Origin: Wolfiporia cocos | Lineage: Eukaryota; Basidiomycota; Agaricomycetes; Polyporales; Phaeolaceae | Direction: 5' to 3' | DNA: 64,000 nucleotides | NCBI GenBank assembly: GCA_029448655.1 | Contig: JACCLO010000010.1 | Coordinates: 1,798,001-1,862,000 of the forward strand | Shown here: piece after piece, positions 11,591 to 24,960 of the stretch | Layout of the letters: each line of letters opens with the position of its first letter | Numbering within the stretch: the stretch's first letter is position 1 | Position numbers and translations under genes: made by a program | Notes under the pieces: model-generated | What the model was told of the DNA's origin: nothing | The model's input: the letters and a program-made list of their open reading frames with translations, nothing else | Database searches by the model: none

Positions 11591-12349
11591 CCCTGACGAG
11601 CCAGTTTAGTGCCAGCTAGTAGCAAGCTCCCAGAATGCGCCTTCTATAGATCGTCAGATAGCCCAAGACTGTAGTAGCAGCAGCTCATCTTCTTCATGCG
11701 CTACGCCATGAGCGCAATATGTCTTGATCGAACCCTCTGGACATATCGGTAGCTGTCAGGGGATATCATTCTTTGCAATCGTTCTAGCACGCCAAGATAC
11801 CACAGGAATATGGCGTATGGAGCCTCTATAGAAAGCTCGTCGCCCACAAGACACATATGGATGCTGCTCGCCATCCCGTCGTGTGAGTGAACGCTTCTTT
11901 GTGCTAACCTTTTGACCGCATGATGGCTCACTAGTTTCCCATTCTATGCGAAATCCTGAGAGCCCACCTCTGGCGGCGCGGACGATTCTTCGCCCTGCGG
12001 CCAGAACCCACCTAGGTCGCTGCACCATGCCATCATGGGTCAAAATGATAGTGCCTATATCCCACGTTGTGGAGATGCCAGACGGAACAGCAGCAGCATG
12101 GATAAAATGCAAGCAGTGAGTCTTGTCAATGCACCTACCACTGTCTGCGTGGCGTGCTCTGATGACGCATTTGTTTTGAGAAGGCACACAGCACCAGCGT
12201 ACCGGGAGCGCGCAGATAGCGATACGGGCCCAAGATCCCTCAAGGCTGCCTGCGCAAGGAAGCCTCCCCCAGGTATGCAAGACACAAGCAGTAGGAGATA
12301 TTTTGCCCGTGTGAGTGTGAGATGAGCCTGACGCAGCATCCACACAGAT
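11591..12349. other. Non-coding stretch, nothing certain
   Basis: A reverse reading frame of 195 codons at 11,756-12,343 has no recognisable motif and no conserved counterpart near 27.5-28.2 kb. It is not called as a gene. Confidence 0.35.
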
Positions 12350-13610
12350 GTTTGAATTCTGCTATCGGTAGGCTGCGGTGCCCTTAATGTGCATAGACTA
12401 AGCAGCGGAGATGAGCAATCCTATTCCTGAGCGTTTTAAGCTTAAAATGAGAAATATAGAGGTTCCGAATCCCTATCAGTGGCCCACGCACAGTTCAACA
12501 TCGCGATAGGCGTTTCTCCGCTGTGGCATCATGAGCAGTTCAGCAGTTTTCTGATATCAGGCATCCCCAGGGAATATAACCAGCGTGAAGGAGCGTGCAG
12601 GGAGTTGGGGATTCTGCTGATAGCGACAGGCGAGGATGCGCCTTTTCCAGTCACTCCGGCCTCCAAGATGCCACGTGATCAAGCGGATTTGAGCAGCGGA
12701 GTTTCCAAGAAGATGGCCTTCGTAACCGACAGCCCTCATCAATAACGAGCTTGACTTTGCTCATCCTGTTTCTACAGTATACGCTGCAAGTTTCGTGTAC
12801 ATCAGCGTGTCGCAGTAGCCTTGTCATAAAGAACATAAAGCACCAGTCCGAGAGCGGTTACAGTACAATCTTATAGCTAAGCGTGGCCAGTGGCCGTTGT
12901 ATCACCCTGAGAATTTCTCATTCGTGTTGCACATAGGAGATAGAACCTCCTGACGCCAAACACGAACCGATGCTGACCATGCCTCCGCGCGATCCGCTTG
13001 CACAGCTCTATCTCTTCGAGCGACGCATCTCCTCTCCATTCCGGAGGTTACAGCATCGATGCGTACTCTGCACTGTTTTTTGAAGCTGGAACAGATTCTG
13101 CAGTTCATTCTAATCTCAGTGCGACCAGTCTCACGAGCTCATAGGCTTCTTCACCCTGCGAATGGTACTAGGACTACAGCACTAATACCTGTATTTCCGT
13201 GTCGCGCATGTCGATTTGAAATCCTCCAGTCTACAAGATGTGTACGCACTGATCCGCTATGTTTACTGAATACATATTACTGCATGAGAAAATCCCGTGA
13301 GGAGATGACATGCAACTGACAGCCTGTTGGAAGTTGATGCGCCCAAACTCCTCTAGCTAGTTGCAGAGAGCCTCAACACATCCTATGAGATGTCACGGAC
13401 GATGACTTGAAATTACAATTACAATTCCTGTACGTATTACTAAGCACTGTAACAGTCCAGTCATCAGTACCGCTCAAGCTATGAAGGGCGTCACTGCAGG
13501 CAGCAGCATACTAGATGTTGTGTAGCTGCCTCTCGGCTCAGAGGGCTCGGTCCAGTAAATAAGGACCCACAGTGCGCAAGTAAGAATTGCAAGCTGTGCA
13601 TGTGATTGGT
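12350..13610. repeat. Repeat block E1 (paired with 28,235-30,045)
   Basis: Patchy similarity in the same order as E2. 12,365-12,425 matches the flanks of the hAT-type element near 28,250 and 28,990 ('gagcaatcc' after 'ctgcagtgc' or 'ctgcggtgc'). 12,600-12,640 matches 29,075-29,110 ('gggattctgctgat'). 13,550-13,570 matches 29,980-30,000 ('gtaaata-ggacccaca'). It is more diverged than D1/D2. A reverse frame around 13,474-13,704 and its counterpart near 29,950-30,169 look hydrophobic but cannot be joined into a gene. Confidence 0.4.
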
Positions 13611-15171
13611 CAGCTGCAAGCATTCCAGCACCAGGTACCAGATCCGGCCCCTGCAGCTGCAGATTCGAGCAATCTACGTCAAACGACCGAAGAAGATTAT
13701 ACACTCACCAAACATGTTTGCGACTGAAAATCATGGAGTATGGCCATCAGCTGGCTAGCGTTAGTGGCCATCGATCACTGAGACTCAAGCGCCTGCTGAG
13801 CCGCTGTCGTTCTCGCGTGAAGCATTCGACTGCGTGAATATAGCGACTGTAGCTGATATTTGTGACAGTATCCTCCTTGCACTCGTTCTCTTATACTTGG
13901 AATTCACGACGCTTCTGAACACCGGGGCAACTATGTGTAGTATTCGAAGCCATACTCAGGCTGCCGTTTGGACCACAAAGTTACACAGGATAGAGTAGGC
14001 TCCCTCATCAGAACGGGGCGTAATTTATCACACCAAATACTCGTATTCCACAAATTATAGGTGGCTTCGCAACCATACTCCCTGTTAGGATATGTGGAAT
14101 GTTACTGAGGGCGGGTTTCTGCGCGTCACATATCCCTGTCCTGAGCTCATAATACTTACCATGAGCGTTTAGCACGAGCCTGGTCACCAGAATACCCTTT
14201 CCATGTGTCACGAGTCTTTGTAATAGTACAGTAGTAGATGTGTTGCGCTCCTATACTACTTTGATGTACGACGCTGGTGTGATTAAGATATGAACGTGGA
14301 CACTGGTCAAATAATCAGAGCACGAACATCCGCACACTGTTCATTGTCGGAGCGGAAGTTATTTTGCGGACTCCCAGCTATCCATAATATTTGTTTGTGT
14401 AATTGACAGCACTATTAGCTTCAGGGCTCCCCCATGAGCTGGTTCACGCGGAAGCATTAGGATACACGCTCAGAAATATACGGTAATAATTCGCCACTTG
14501 GCCTGCAATTCCGATTGGTCCTCAGGTTGCTGCATTATACACACAGGTTGATGGCTGCTTTCTCAAAAGTCATTGTGGGGGATCACTGAGAGCGATGTCC
14601 CTCTTACGACAAGTATGCAGTCACACTGAGCACATCGACTGACGACACTCTGCTTCATTGCGCTACATCGACATATGACGCAGTCCATAGCAGCATGCGT
14701 GATGAGCCTGATCAAACAGGCCATGAATAAATCACAAAGCTGATTCTGACTGTGACGCTTGTCAAACCGACTGAGGGTGCTTCAGCTTTGGCTCATACAA
14801 TCTTGTCAGTAATTCATAGAACCTCAAATCGTTTGGGTTGCAGATGTATCACACAGATCCTAATTGATGTGTTTCACTGGCTCGCCCGTTATGGGTAATT
14901 CTGTTAGCAGACATCTCGTGGATCAGTACTCTGCATCACCGAACGATATAGACACTCAGGTAGAATGCTCTACACTCCTTGCAAATACTTGAGTCCACTG
15001 CTTTATGTTAGTCTTCCACGTACCTTCCGAGTAACGGAAATGTATATAAATACTCAATCCTATCACAGGCGTATAACATAGATAGATTCTCAAGGCATGG
15101 TCGTAAAAGTCACAAACCAGATCAGGCCCATAAGTGGACCCACAATCTCAAGAGAAGTTGCGAGTATAACG
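13611..15171. other. Non-coding stretch, nothing recognised
   Basis: AT-rich sequence with no reading frame above about 70 codons on either strand. No RNA gene, transposon end or simple repeat array was seen. Confidence 0.45.
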
Positions 15172-18100
15172 ACATGCTGCGCAACCTTAAAGAACCAATA
15201 ATTTCCGTCACATGCCTTAAACTAACGGTCGCGAGATGCATAAAGTACACATTCAGTATGATTCATCAACAGCAGATGGGTAGGCACTCGCCGAGATTCG
15301 CTGCTATGCTACCAACATGGACATGTTCGATCAGCACCCATCCAGTTTTTTGTCGCAGTTCTGAATTTATATGTGACGGAGTATCTATAGGTTGGCATGC
15401 AATACGTAAGTGACATAGCTGACGTAACTTCGCGGGATTTGTGAGCTTCGCAGATGGGATCTGCTCACGGCAAGTCTCGGTTGCGACGATCCCGTCAGAT
15501 GCATCTTCTCAAATCCTGACAGTCCTGCGTCAACATGTGTCCGATTCGTTTTGTCGCAATTTGATCATACTTGGAGCGCGGACCCACGCTGTACGAGAAG
15601 TCTCTCGTTCTAATCCGCTCGTAGATAGTCTCAGAACGAAGAACGTTATATCGATCTTCCTTGTTTCCAAGGCGCTCTCAGACCTTCTTGTCACTGTTCT
15701 GCAGCCATACTGTTCGTTGTGTTATTCGCCTTATACATTTACTTCGTGCATAGTACAATAATAATGGCTCGTGAGATGCGCAGTTGACAATGGTGCAAAG
15801 TAGGTAAGAAGTACACCATGATTATCCGTGGTGCAGAATCCAGGAGATGATAAATAACACTCCGTCAAACCATCAATCATCATTGACCATCAGGCCCAAG
15901 CATTGTCTCTTGTCTGCTCTCGTCGTCATGCGATGACCGCTCGTCAGCCGGTCAACTCGTATATCATCTTCTCCTGTTTCCCCTCGCGGAATCGTCGTAG
16001 CCACCTGCTCCATCGAGTGTTCAATGGGCCCTGTTGCTCGGCTCTGCGCCGATATTCCCTCCTGCTGTATCAGGTTCTCGCCTGATTTCGCTGTAGGCTC
16101 GCACTTTGGTGAGATGAACCCACTTGAAGATTCGGATTCGTCTTCTATATTGGATGTGTCTCTAACCCCGGTTGCGCGAGCTCCTTCCTCGGTGGTCGCC
16201 TTCCCATCCTTCGCAGCACTGGCCCCTCTGCGCAGTCCTCTTTTTCCAGCATTTCCGCTCCATTTTGAGCCCTCCATGACGCGGCAAGACCTGATGTATC
16301 TTTTGTCGTCCCACCTAAACCACACACCACATCTCTTGCATTCGACAAAATTGTCTCGGAGCCTCCAGTGCACAGATTCAACATGGCGCTTCCACTCCCG
16401 CATGGCCGAGAAGGTCGAGGTGCAAGTGCTGATGGGATACGCACCCGACGCATAGCTGTGGTCGTCAATGCAATGCTGCAATACCTGATACGACATGCCT
16501 TCGAACCTGCAATCCTCATACAGGCATGCGAATACAGTATCAGATGGGCGTCGTAGTTCAGCTTCCGTTGTGATCTGATTGCCTGTGTCTCCACGAATAG
16601 GCAGTACCAGTGCTGGTTGTACTGGCCCTGAGACAGAATATGTAGCATGATGTGGAGTATCCTGACTGTTCACAATTGTCATCCATCATGGCGTCAGGAC
16701 TCGAACACGTTCCGGCATCATGCGCGATCAGAGTCGGGGACGTCGACGCAAGTCACGAGGTAATGCGAGCATTGGCATCACCAGGACTCGATGCTACGCA
16801 CCTATGGTGAGAGGCTGGAGCGACCAGTGAGGAACTTTGTCCGAGGTTGTCATGTGCGTCAGATGCATTTCCTTCGGAGGTGTCGTCCATGCCATTTCGT
16901 GTACTGATGGACAGCATTGACATGAGCATGTGCTTGTCCGTGAAGTGTGCCTTGGAGATTGCAGTGGAATCATTGACTGCCGTAGAATTCCCACCGTTGA
17001 TGATGGCCTCGATGTCACCAAGATCGGCTTGTGTACGGGTATGCTTCCCGAGGATGCAACCTTCCGAGTTCGAAGAAGAAGGCAGCACAGATCCGGATCT
17101 CAGCACACTATCACCAAAGGAGGACATAGTAGGACGGCCTGCTATTATATGGCTTGTGCTACAGGCGAAACAGAGAGGACATTCTCAGACAGAAGATCCA
17201 ACGCTACATCGATGTTCTCATCACGCATCCCAGAAGGAGAATTTGGTGTCAAAGATGACGAAGTAGCAGCCTCGCTATCATCAGTGCGCTCTGACGCCCT
17301 GAGCACGGGGTCGTCCGATTTTAACATTGAAACGCTTGGCGATGATTGGTCCACCAAGGTCGACTCTCCGCCGAAGTACTCGCTACATAATGATATGTCA
17401 CTCAAGCGCTCGCTTCTAAGAGCAAGCAGATGTATACTCTTCGAAATCAAATCCAACGTCAAATATAGGCGGTGACAATGGTGGTAGAGAAGGACCTTCG
17501 ATGCGTAGCGACCTTGTAGGCGATGGTGTTCTCGATCTGGTTATGTTTGGTAAAAATGGAGACGACCTTTGTTCGACGACCGTTGCATTATGACTCAAAT
17601 GAACGTAACGGCATCGTCATCATGTATGATCTGAGGAAGAGTGTGACGCCACCTACTCGTGAAGCTGTGCTTCGTTGTACAATATGGATCGGCTGTAAGA
17701 GAGGTTGTTGTATAAAAAGTCGATGGCGTTGAATGCGCCGAAGGTAGTTCTCAAAAGATCTCTAGACATGATCAGAGAGGATGTGATGTAGCAAGCGACT
17801 GAAATAGATGTAAGAGGGGAGGAAGAAGGAATAGGGAGGTGGAAGGGACTCGCGCTTCGATCTGATACCGAGCGTGAGATTATGAATCTTCGTCGTTGGC
17901 TCGTGCCGCTTGATCTTGATAATCCAATGGCTTGCCCGTGCCGTCGATGATGAAGTCTTGGATCGTGTTTGAATTCAACATACACCCGACAAAGCGCGTG
18001 AAACTCTCGCGCATGCGTGACCACAGCAACCGCGAGGGCTGCAGCCACTTTAATCTTGTGATCATAATCGTCGTTTTATCATGTATTAGTATAGCGCATC

Positions 18101-20770
18101 GACTGGTCGCCCTCCACGGCTCTGCGAATCAACATCTGCAATTACTATCTTATAGGCAGCGCACTAGACAAAGGAACGGAATATTGGCGTACCATAGTAA
18201 TCACGAGAGCCCTGCCGCTGCCGCCGCTCATCGTGCCACTCATCTCGACACGCCGCACGGACCGCTCATCCAACACGTGTTTCCCACTGATCATACCATT
18301 TGACCTTTATCGCGGTGCCGCATATTGCCACTCGAGTGTCACAGCGACCAAATGGAGGCAGGCGTTCGTTTGCTTGCTAAGACGTAGATGTCCTTTTCTA
18401 TCCATCATTGCTTCGTAGTTGTACCCCTCTTGCCTCCTGCTTCTAACACTCTCTGCCGCATACCTCGACATAGTCCTTCACCTCTGCACTTTAAAGTCTA
18501 ACGATGGGAACCTCAATCGTGCTTACGCTGCACGGAATACGTGAATCAGTCAAATCGACACTCGTGCGCACGGCTTTCTGTATTCGACTAGTGTGGCCTA
18601 GCGGTGAACCGCATATCCCAGCCGGTGAATCGCGGGGGTAGCACCTTGCCAGTACACATCCTGGTATATTCCTATATGAGAATCGTCTTAACGACTCGTC
18701 TTCGACATTCGGTCAGAGTAATACTACGAGTCCAACACAAGCTGTGATTCAAGAAGGATTGACGGTCGACCTACGCTAATTGGCAGCGTGTCAGATATCT
18801 GAAACATTGCCACGGTGAGTAGACAATTTTTCAACCAAGGGCCACCGAGTACGTATGAGTACGCATGTACGAACACAGAGTCGACGTCTCTGGTTCTCCG
18901 ACTGTTACTCCAAGTGGTGTAACTGCTCAGTCAACTAATCATGGGCCATACCATGCTGCACCTTTCATCGTCAATGGGCTTGCCGATATCATGTTGCCTT
19001 TCTTGTGACCCATCGTTCGAAAGGCGTGCACATATTTATCGTTCTACGGTGCTACTGAACATAGTGACATGGTCAGCATGGTCTATCCACTTTCTAGTCT
19101 GGAAACAGGACCATACGATCAAAGCATATTGAGTTACACGGAATGCAAGAAACGACTTTGTTCTGCTTCGGTCACCAACTATCTATAGATGAACTGTCAG
19201 CGACATCCTCATTCAGAGACTGTTTCTGCCATCGAGGACTAGTTATAGGGATCTAGGCCACATGTGATGTGTACGACGGTGAGAATGCTCTCTTATACGC
19301 AACTACTCATACTCAGACTCTGCGTCGTAGCTCAACCGCGAGGGAACAAAAGGCGACTAGCTATCTCCCTTCGTGGCATAACCGCGTCTACAATGTACAA
19401 TCTGGTCAAGTTCCAACGATCATTCTTGCCCACAGATACGGGTTAACGTAGATTTCATTTGAGTCATTCCTGCCGCAAAGCAGCCCGTCCCGTTCAGATG
19501 TACGACTTTGCTGGCATCGCAGCGCATAGAACCCAGGCGACGTGCATAGTACGTATCTATTTCGAGTAGTTGACCCATGCTGGTAACGCAACGTATCGAT
19601 TTACAAGGCAGTTTGCTCGCCCGCCGCGTCAACCCGTACCGTGTCAGCACACAGTCAACAGACTAGATCTCCAAAACCCGCATCATCAATAGATCACGCA
19701 GATGAACCTCCAAGCTATCACGTTTCGATGCAAGCGACTCGGAATATGATCAACGACAAATGCTTGCAAGGAAGCTGACTTCCAGCTTCATCTTCATTGA
19801 CAATGCCCAAACATAGGCTTGGACTGTCGCCGCTAGACGTTCAAAAGCTCACGACCCAGATAGGTGCTTCTCCATCAAGTCAGAGTACACTATGGCAAGA
19901 TAATACACAGGTAAGCCGTCGAAAAGAAATCGACCAATGCGTAGCATAACCAACCTAGCTGATGAACCTGCCTTACAACGGGTCGACGTCGACGCCTATC
20001 GGGCGGAGCCGTGTACTAATACTCCCACGTGGCGTGTGATCGCGAAGTGGCGCCTTGCCACCCGCTACTCCACTGCCACTGACATTACCTTTGACGATGT
20101 GTAAGAAAGTCAATATCTATGTGCGTAGGTGGTGTCTCATGTTTACCATGCACAGGTGTGTTTGAAATATTACACCGATATGATCTCAGAAGGCCGGGAA
20201 GTGTATCGCAACGGTACGTCAGCTCTCCAGCCAATCGGATTGCTACTTTTTCTGAACCTCCGCCGAGGTTAGGACGCTATAATTCACCTGACGCTGAGTG
20301 CTCCGACCGGCAGCCTGCTCAATACTTCATCTGAATACAGGTGAAATCGCGCCTTTTCACTTTTTCACGTATATTGCGCCATTTATGCTGTCTAATCACA
20401 GCCAGATCGTGCCGATGGTATTGCATTTCTTGCTAAAGCAATCATAAGGACGCCTCAAATTGGCAGTTACATAAAGGTTCAAACGTCCATGCTTGATACA
20501 CAGGTTCACGAAGATAGACCCACGATATATTCACCATCTTACCTTCAGAGTTCGACCTTCTTATCTAGCATGCTCGCCATCAAAGAACGTGCGAGCGCAA
20601 TGCCTCGATGGCAGAGTGAAGCATCGCGCATTATGCTAGGACCAAGGGATAACGGTACCATCAGGCTACAAATTGACCCGTGAGTATGTTATCGTTCACT
20701 CGCTGATATACGCTACCGTACCCTTCCTCCGCATACCATTCAGATTTCGCCATTACCACACCAAGATGAC
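15172..20770. repeat. Copy C of the segmental repeat
   Basis: About 5.6 kb collinear with copy B at an offset near 13.3 kb (anchors listed under copy B). It lacks the 440-bp insertion of B. The enclosed zinc-finger gene is disabled here. Outside the pseudogene I see no recognisable coding sequence, although the block upstream of its first exon (17,880-18,065) keeps a readable frame that is also present in B at 5,086-5,295. Confidence 0.7.
15873..17769 (-). pseudogene. Zinc-finger gene, copy C, disabled
   Basis: The exon structure matches copy B: ATG at 17,769, donors and acceptors at equivalent places, fingers near 16,330-16,560. It carries at least three lesions relative to B: a 5-nt insertion near 17,140-17,150 with in-frame TAA/TAG, a TGA at 16,753-16,755 where B has a Cys codon, and a 5-nt deletion near 16,675-16,690. 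After the fingers the frame stays open for over 100 codons to 15,873, longer than in B, and may show the ancestral C-terminus. The fingers themselves are well preserved, which suggests recent loss. Confidence 0.6.
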
Positions 20771-23510
20771 GCCGCTCGACATTGCCCACCATCAGAACGT
20801 GTTGCCTGTGCGTCAGTCGTACTCTCACTGTTGTAAAAACAGGCAAGTCTCCCGCTCGTAAGACACCGCGCTCTCTTAAAAGCTCCAGGAACTTCGTCTA
20901 GATAGTTATAATGTATCAGGCACGCCATATAAGCCTTTCCGCATACACACTCAAGAGGTTGATCAGAAGCTCGAGCTGTGGACCGAGGGAGATGATGTGT
21001 CGGTCAATAGCTCTGAGCATTTGAGGCTCAGAATGATGGTGGTATGTAGTGAATTAAGTGATGGAATGATACAGAGTCGGGCTCGAAGTATTAAAACGGG
21101 TTGTGGTGCGTGCCATGATGCTCAATCGATGCGTTCAGGCCATTGTGACCGGATTGTTCCGCCTTCGATGCAATCCAGATATGATTCACAGATAACAGAG
21201 TTTTAGACTCTGCTTATGCATCGCCTTTCGAGGACAACCACTGTAGCTCTGTCAATCGCACATATGCAACGCCAGTCTGAGCGCTGGTGTATGTTTTTGC
21301 TGAGACAGAAAACTCTCATTCATGGCCGGTGTTCGATGCTTCGCGCTCTGGCTAATGCCATATTGTCAATAGTTGGCGTCCCAGCATAGCCAAGTTGATT
21401 ACGCGTCCAACCAGTATGGCCGAGAAGGATACTGTCTCATTCGAGAGATGCGTATCAATTCGAATCCAAGCTTCTCAATGAGATAAATCGCACTATCCAT
21501 TGATGCTGTACCTTCTTGCTGACACGGAATGCCTTGAAGTATCACAACACATCTGTGGGGAATGCCGGTGCTTGCCCATTTGGCGAATTGTAGCTGCCCG
21601 GTCATTACGTTCTTTATGTGACACAAGTTTCAATTCCGACACACAGCATCCATATATTGCTACTCGAGTACAGAGCTATACTCGATACCCACAATGACTG
21701 TCTATATAGCAACCGGACTATTGTGACAAACAGTGACGGAGCGGCTTTGCTGTCGACGACAGACTTATGTGATGTGAGTGGTATATCTCAACCCACTATT
21801 CGTTCATTCGTTCATCAATATCCAAAAAAAATTGATGAGTCAATGGTCGACACTACTTCGTTCACTTAATTCTGCTACAACATCGAACCGTAGATGTGTG
21901 CACTTGCCTTAAGCGACGTAGTGTGCTACTTGCCACTGAAGAATATCCAAGATAGGGTATTCTGACAAATAAATATATTCGACTCATAACGATATGCTTA
22001 AGTAGCATGTCCAGATCTGTAACAACTTGGCCATTTCCAATGAGCATACTCCTTGCGCCCCAAGTTTGAGCTAATAGAAATGTTGCAGTCAAAGTATCTG
22101 GATGTGCATAGTAGGTTTGTGTGTTCAGGATGTACGGTGACAAGCAGCGCTATATTCTCTTCGACAGCGCACCAAGTGTACGAAGCTCGCTTTTGTAAAC
22201 AATTAAAATCATTCGGTATAACGTCAGACTCGCGGTATATGCTCGGAGTCAAGGAGAGACTGACCATTCCGGTGAGACAACAAAATAGAACCCTGGTTGA
22301 CAGCAAACAGATGCTACATATGCCAATACCCGCCATTTTAGCAGCTCTCGTCTAACTTCATATTGTAGTTGGTATTGTAATGGTCTCCGGTGAGTGTCAT
22401 GATCATATGGACAATATAACGATGGTATCAAAGCAATCGTATTAGTGAAGATATATCATTCATACAAGACTGTCTGCTTGCCCTGCAGCGTCGTCGAAGT
22501 CATGACCACAGTTGTCGCATGCAAGGCCCACGGTGAGTCCATCTTTGTTCGTATTGCTCATTTTGATCAGCTTGCTAAAAATATGCGCGTTAGTCTTTCT
22601 CTCAATTTGTAGCCACAATAGACCTACTGCTTAAGCGGTCATTCATGCAGCGTGCAACATCAAGCGACGGGCTTGCCATCGACGCGACTTTCAGCGTCCA
22701 GCGTCTCACGTGATGTGCTCCGGTTGTAGGCGACGTGGGTCCCGGATTCAAATGGATCTGACTACGTAACTTGAAAGGCAAACATCGCAAATGCATCTCA
22801 TGCTTTGATCTTCGGCGGCGACAATCTCGGTAGGAATCTGGCGATTGGCATGCTTCGCTTCTCACATTGATTCATGACTCGCAGGGCGATTCCCTATTAC
22901 GTCCGGCAGTTTGAATTCGGGCTTTTGGTGCCTGGAGAGAAGGGTCTGGTACATGCATATGAATAAAATGTCAGTCACAAGCTTTTCTTCAATTAATTGT
23001 CTACATCTCCACCCCACATCGCCAGCGCGCGTTTCCTCTCTGGCCGAATATCACCACCGAGCATTGACCTACAAAGCTGGGATACAGCTCGCACATCATT
23101 ATGACCATGTTAAATTGAATACTGATGAGTCCTTGCAATTGATCATTGAATGTGACAACCCCGTGTGCATCCTTTCATCGATTCATCCCTTGCCTTTCCT
23201 GATCGTTCCCGACGCACCAATCACCACACGGTATTCCCCGTTGTTGGCATATTTCTACGCACTGCTCCATGTGAAAGGAGACTTCTGAATGGTTTTCAAC
23301 TTTATAGCATATTCCGAGCAAGTCTACATTTCCAGTACAAAGAAATCACGTCAACTCGTGTGGCGATACAGCGTACAACATATGAAGCGTTCCGATACAT
23401 TCCCTTCCTAGATCCATTGTATGCTATGTGATACATGTACTTCGCCATTGTACCAGGGTTAGCTTCAGACTTAAGCGCGGTATAAACGCCTGACCCACTG
23501 GAAATCTATG
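20771..23510. other. Non-coding stretch, nothing recognised
   Basis: Only short reading frames occur (maximum about 125 codons, at 22,911-23,288, without features). No RNA gene or terminal repeats were recognised. It contains the 3' flank of the unknown gene that ends at 23,511. Confidence 0.4.
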
Positions 23511-24960
23511 TCAAGCATGATCAATTCCTCGGTGACTCGATGTGGTCTCACTTTGCCGACTGAGGCCAAGCAGCGTAAAAGCTGTCTCCTTCTCCAGCGC
23601 TTGCGCCGCCGTGACAGCTAGCGGTATGACAGTAGGTTCATCCTCGCGGAGAACTGACAGTGTCTCAATAGTAGCATGTCGCTTTTCATGGATGTCCCCG
23701 CTGGACAATTGATGGAGAGCAGATATGCCTGGCCATCCAGGCCCAGCCAGTGAAGCGTTTCTGGGTACGTAGTCGTGTCCGACAGCTATCCTGTTAACGT
23801 TCGGATAAACGGCATATTATATGACATTGGGGAATGACATACCTCAGTCTGTCAGTCGGAAGACATGTCGCTTGGATTTCAGCAGGTGTTGATTCTGCAT
23901 GAATTTTCACGCTCTGAGAGACCTGAGCTGACGTATGCTCAGAGGCCAAGTCAGCATGCGTTGCCTCTCTGACAATCGGAGAAGCATTTTCCGGATGCAC
24001 ATCCACCAGGTGCTGTTGGGTCTCCACAGATGTATGTTCTTCATCTTTTTCCACATTCTGAGAAGTCAGCTTTAGTGCAACTTCTGGATCAGTCCCAACG
24101 TCGTCAGCTATTTGAGAAAATGAAAGCTGCGATCCAGCGATCATGTCCTGGGTAGGCGGGTAATGTGGATTATCTTGGAACGGTACCACCAGTGCAGCTT
24201 CCTCAAATTTCTTGTATGATTGTATAGCGGCTGCATGAGTGGAAGGGGGAGACGATGCTATGGTGGGTTGCACATCTAGCGCATCTCCTCTACAATATGA
24301 AGTTGGGAAGTAGGTTGATCGTTCGTAGTAGTCGCTGCAAAATTGTCAGAATACAGGGCATTCCGATGGGACGATGAACGTAACATACTGTTCGTGGCCT
24401 GATATGGTCGAGAGAAAAAGGTCCACACTGCTCTTGAGCTTCTTGTAGTAACGAAAAGGTTCTAGAGGGTGAGCCATAGACGAAGAAATGCTTGAGGATT
24501 CCTCTTCTACATCCCTCGCTCTCTTGCTATACGCCACAATCGCACGGATATGATGAGAATAAAAGCCATAATCATCCCTCGATACATACCGGATAGTAGA
24601 TGTTGACACCGCTTCAGACGGTTTGGATAGCAGCACATCGTTAGGCATTGAAGAAGAAGTTGTTGCAGACTCGTGGCAGCTAGCCTCGCCCTCATTGTTT
24701 TCAGTCCTTGCAGAAGCCGTCTCGCTATGCTCTCTGAGAGTCTACAGTTAGTAAGCATGTGGGCCAACGTCTGCATACACTCACGCGAGAGGTTCAACGC
24801 GCTTGCATTTACCGTCTAATTTTGTGAGATCAGAGCTAGGGGGGCGATTCTCTTTGCTGTGGGAGGCAATAAGACCGGCAAATATGAGTGTCGCGTTGAT
24901 GAGCAGGAATGGATATAACGTCAGAAATGGTAATGAGTATCATATAACTAGGACAGAATT
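23511..24960 (-). CDS. Unknown protein, 5' end unresolved
   Basis: I do not recognise the family. The last three exons are well supported: an exon ending at 24,389, then 24334-23843, then 23790-23511 with its stop. They are joined by GTATGT...AG introns of 54 and 52 nt and stay in frame for over 350 codons. An upstream intron with donor GTGAGT and a TACTAAC branch site near 24,750 joins them to an exon around 24,800-24,925 that encodes a hydrophobic segment (LLINATLIFAGLIA) followed by a charged stretch. The C-terminal part is Ser/Thr/Glu/His-rich and probably disordered. One membrane segment near the N-terminus is likely. The start could not be found: reading frames further upstream (to 25,220) cannot be joined without a stop, so it may also be a decaying gene. 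Confidence 0.45.

Noticed and set aside
11756..12343. 195-codon reverse frame
   Set aside because: No motif, biased Arg/Ser content, and not conserved in the paired arm; likely chance.
12455..12480. 'ggttccgaatccc', resembling a tRNA B box
   Set aside because: It has an extra base in the loop and no A box or acceptor stem around it.
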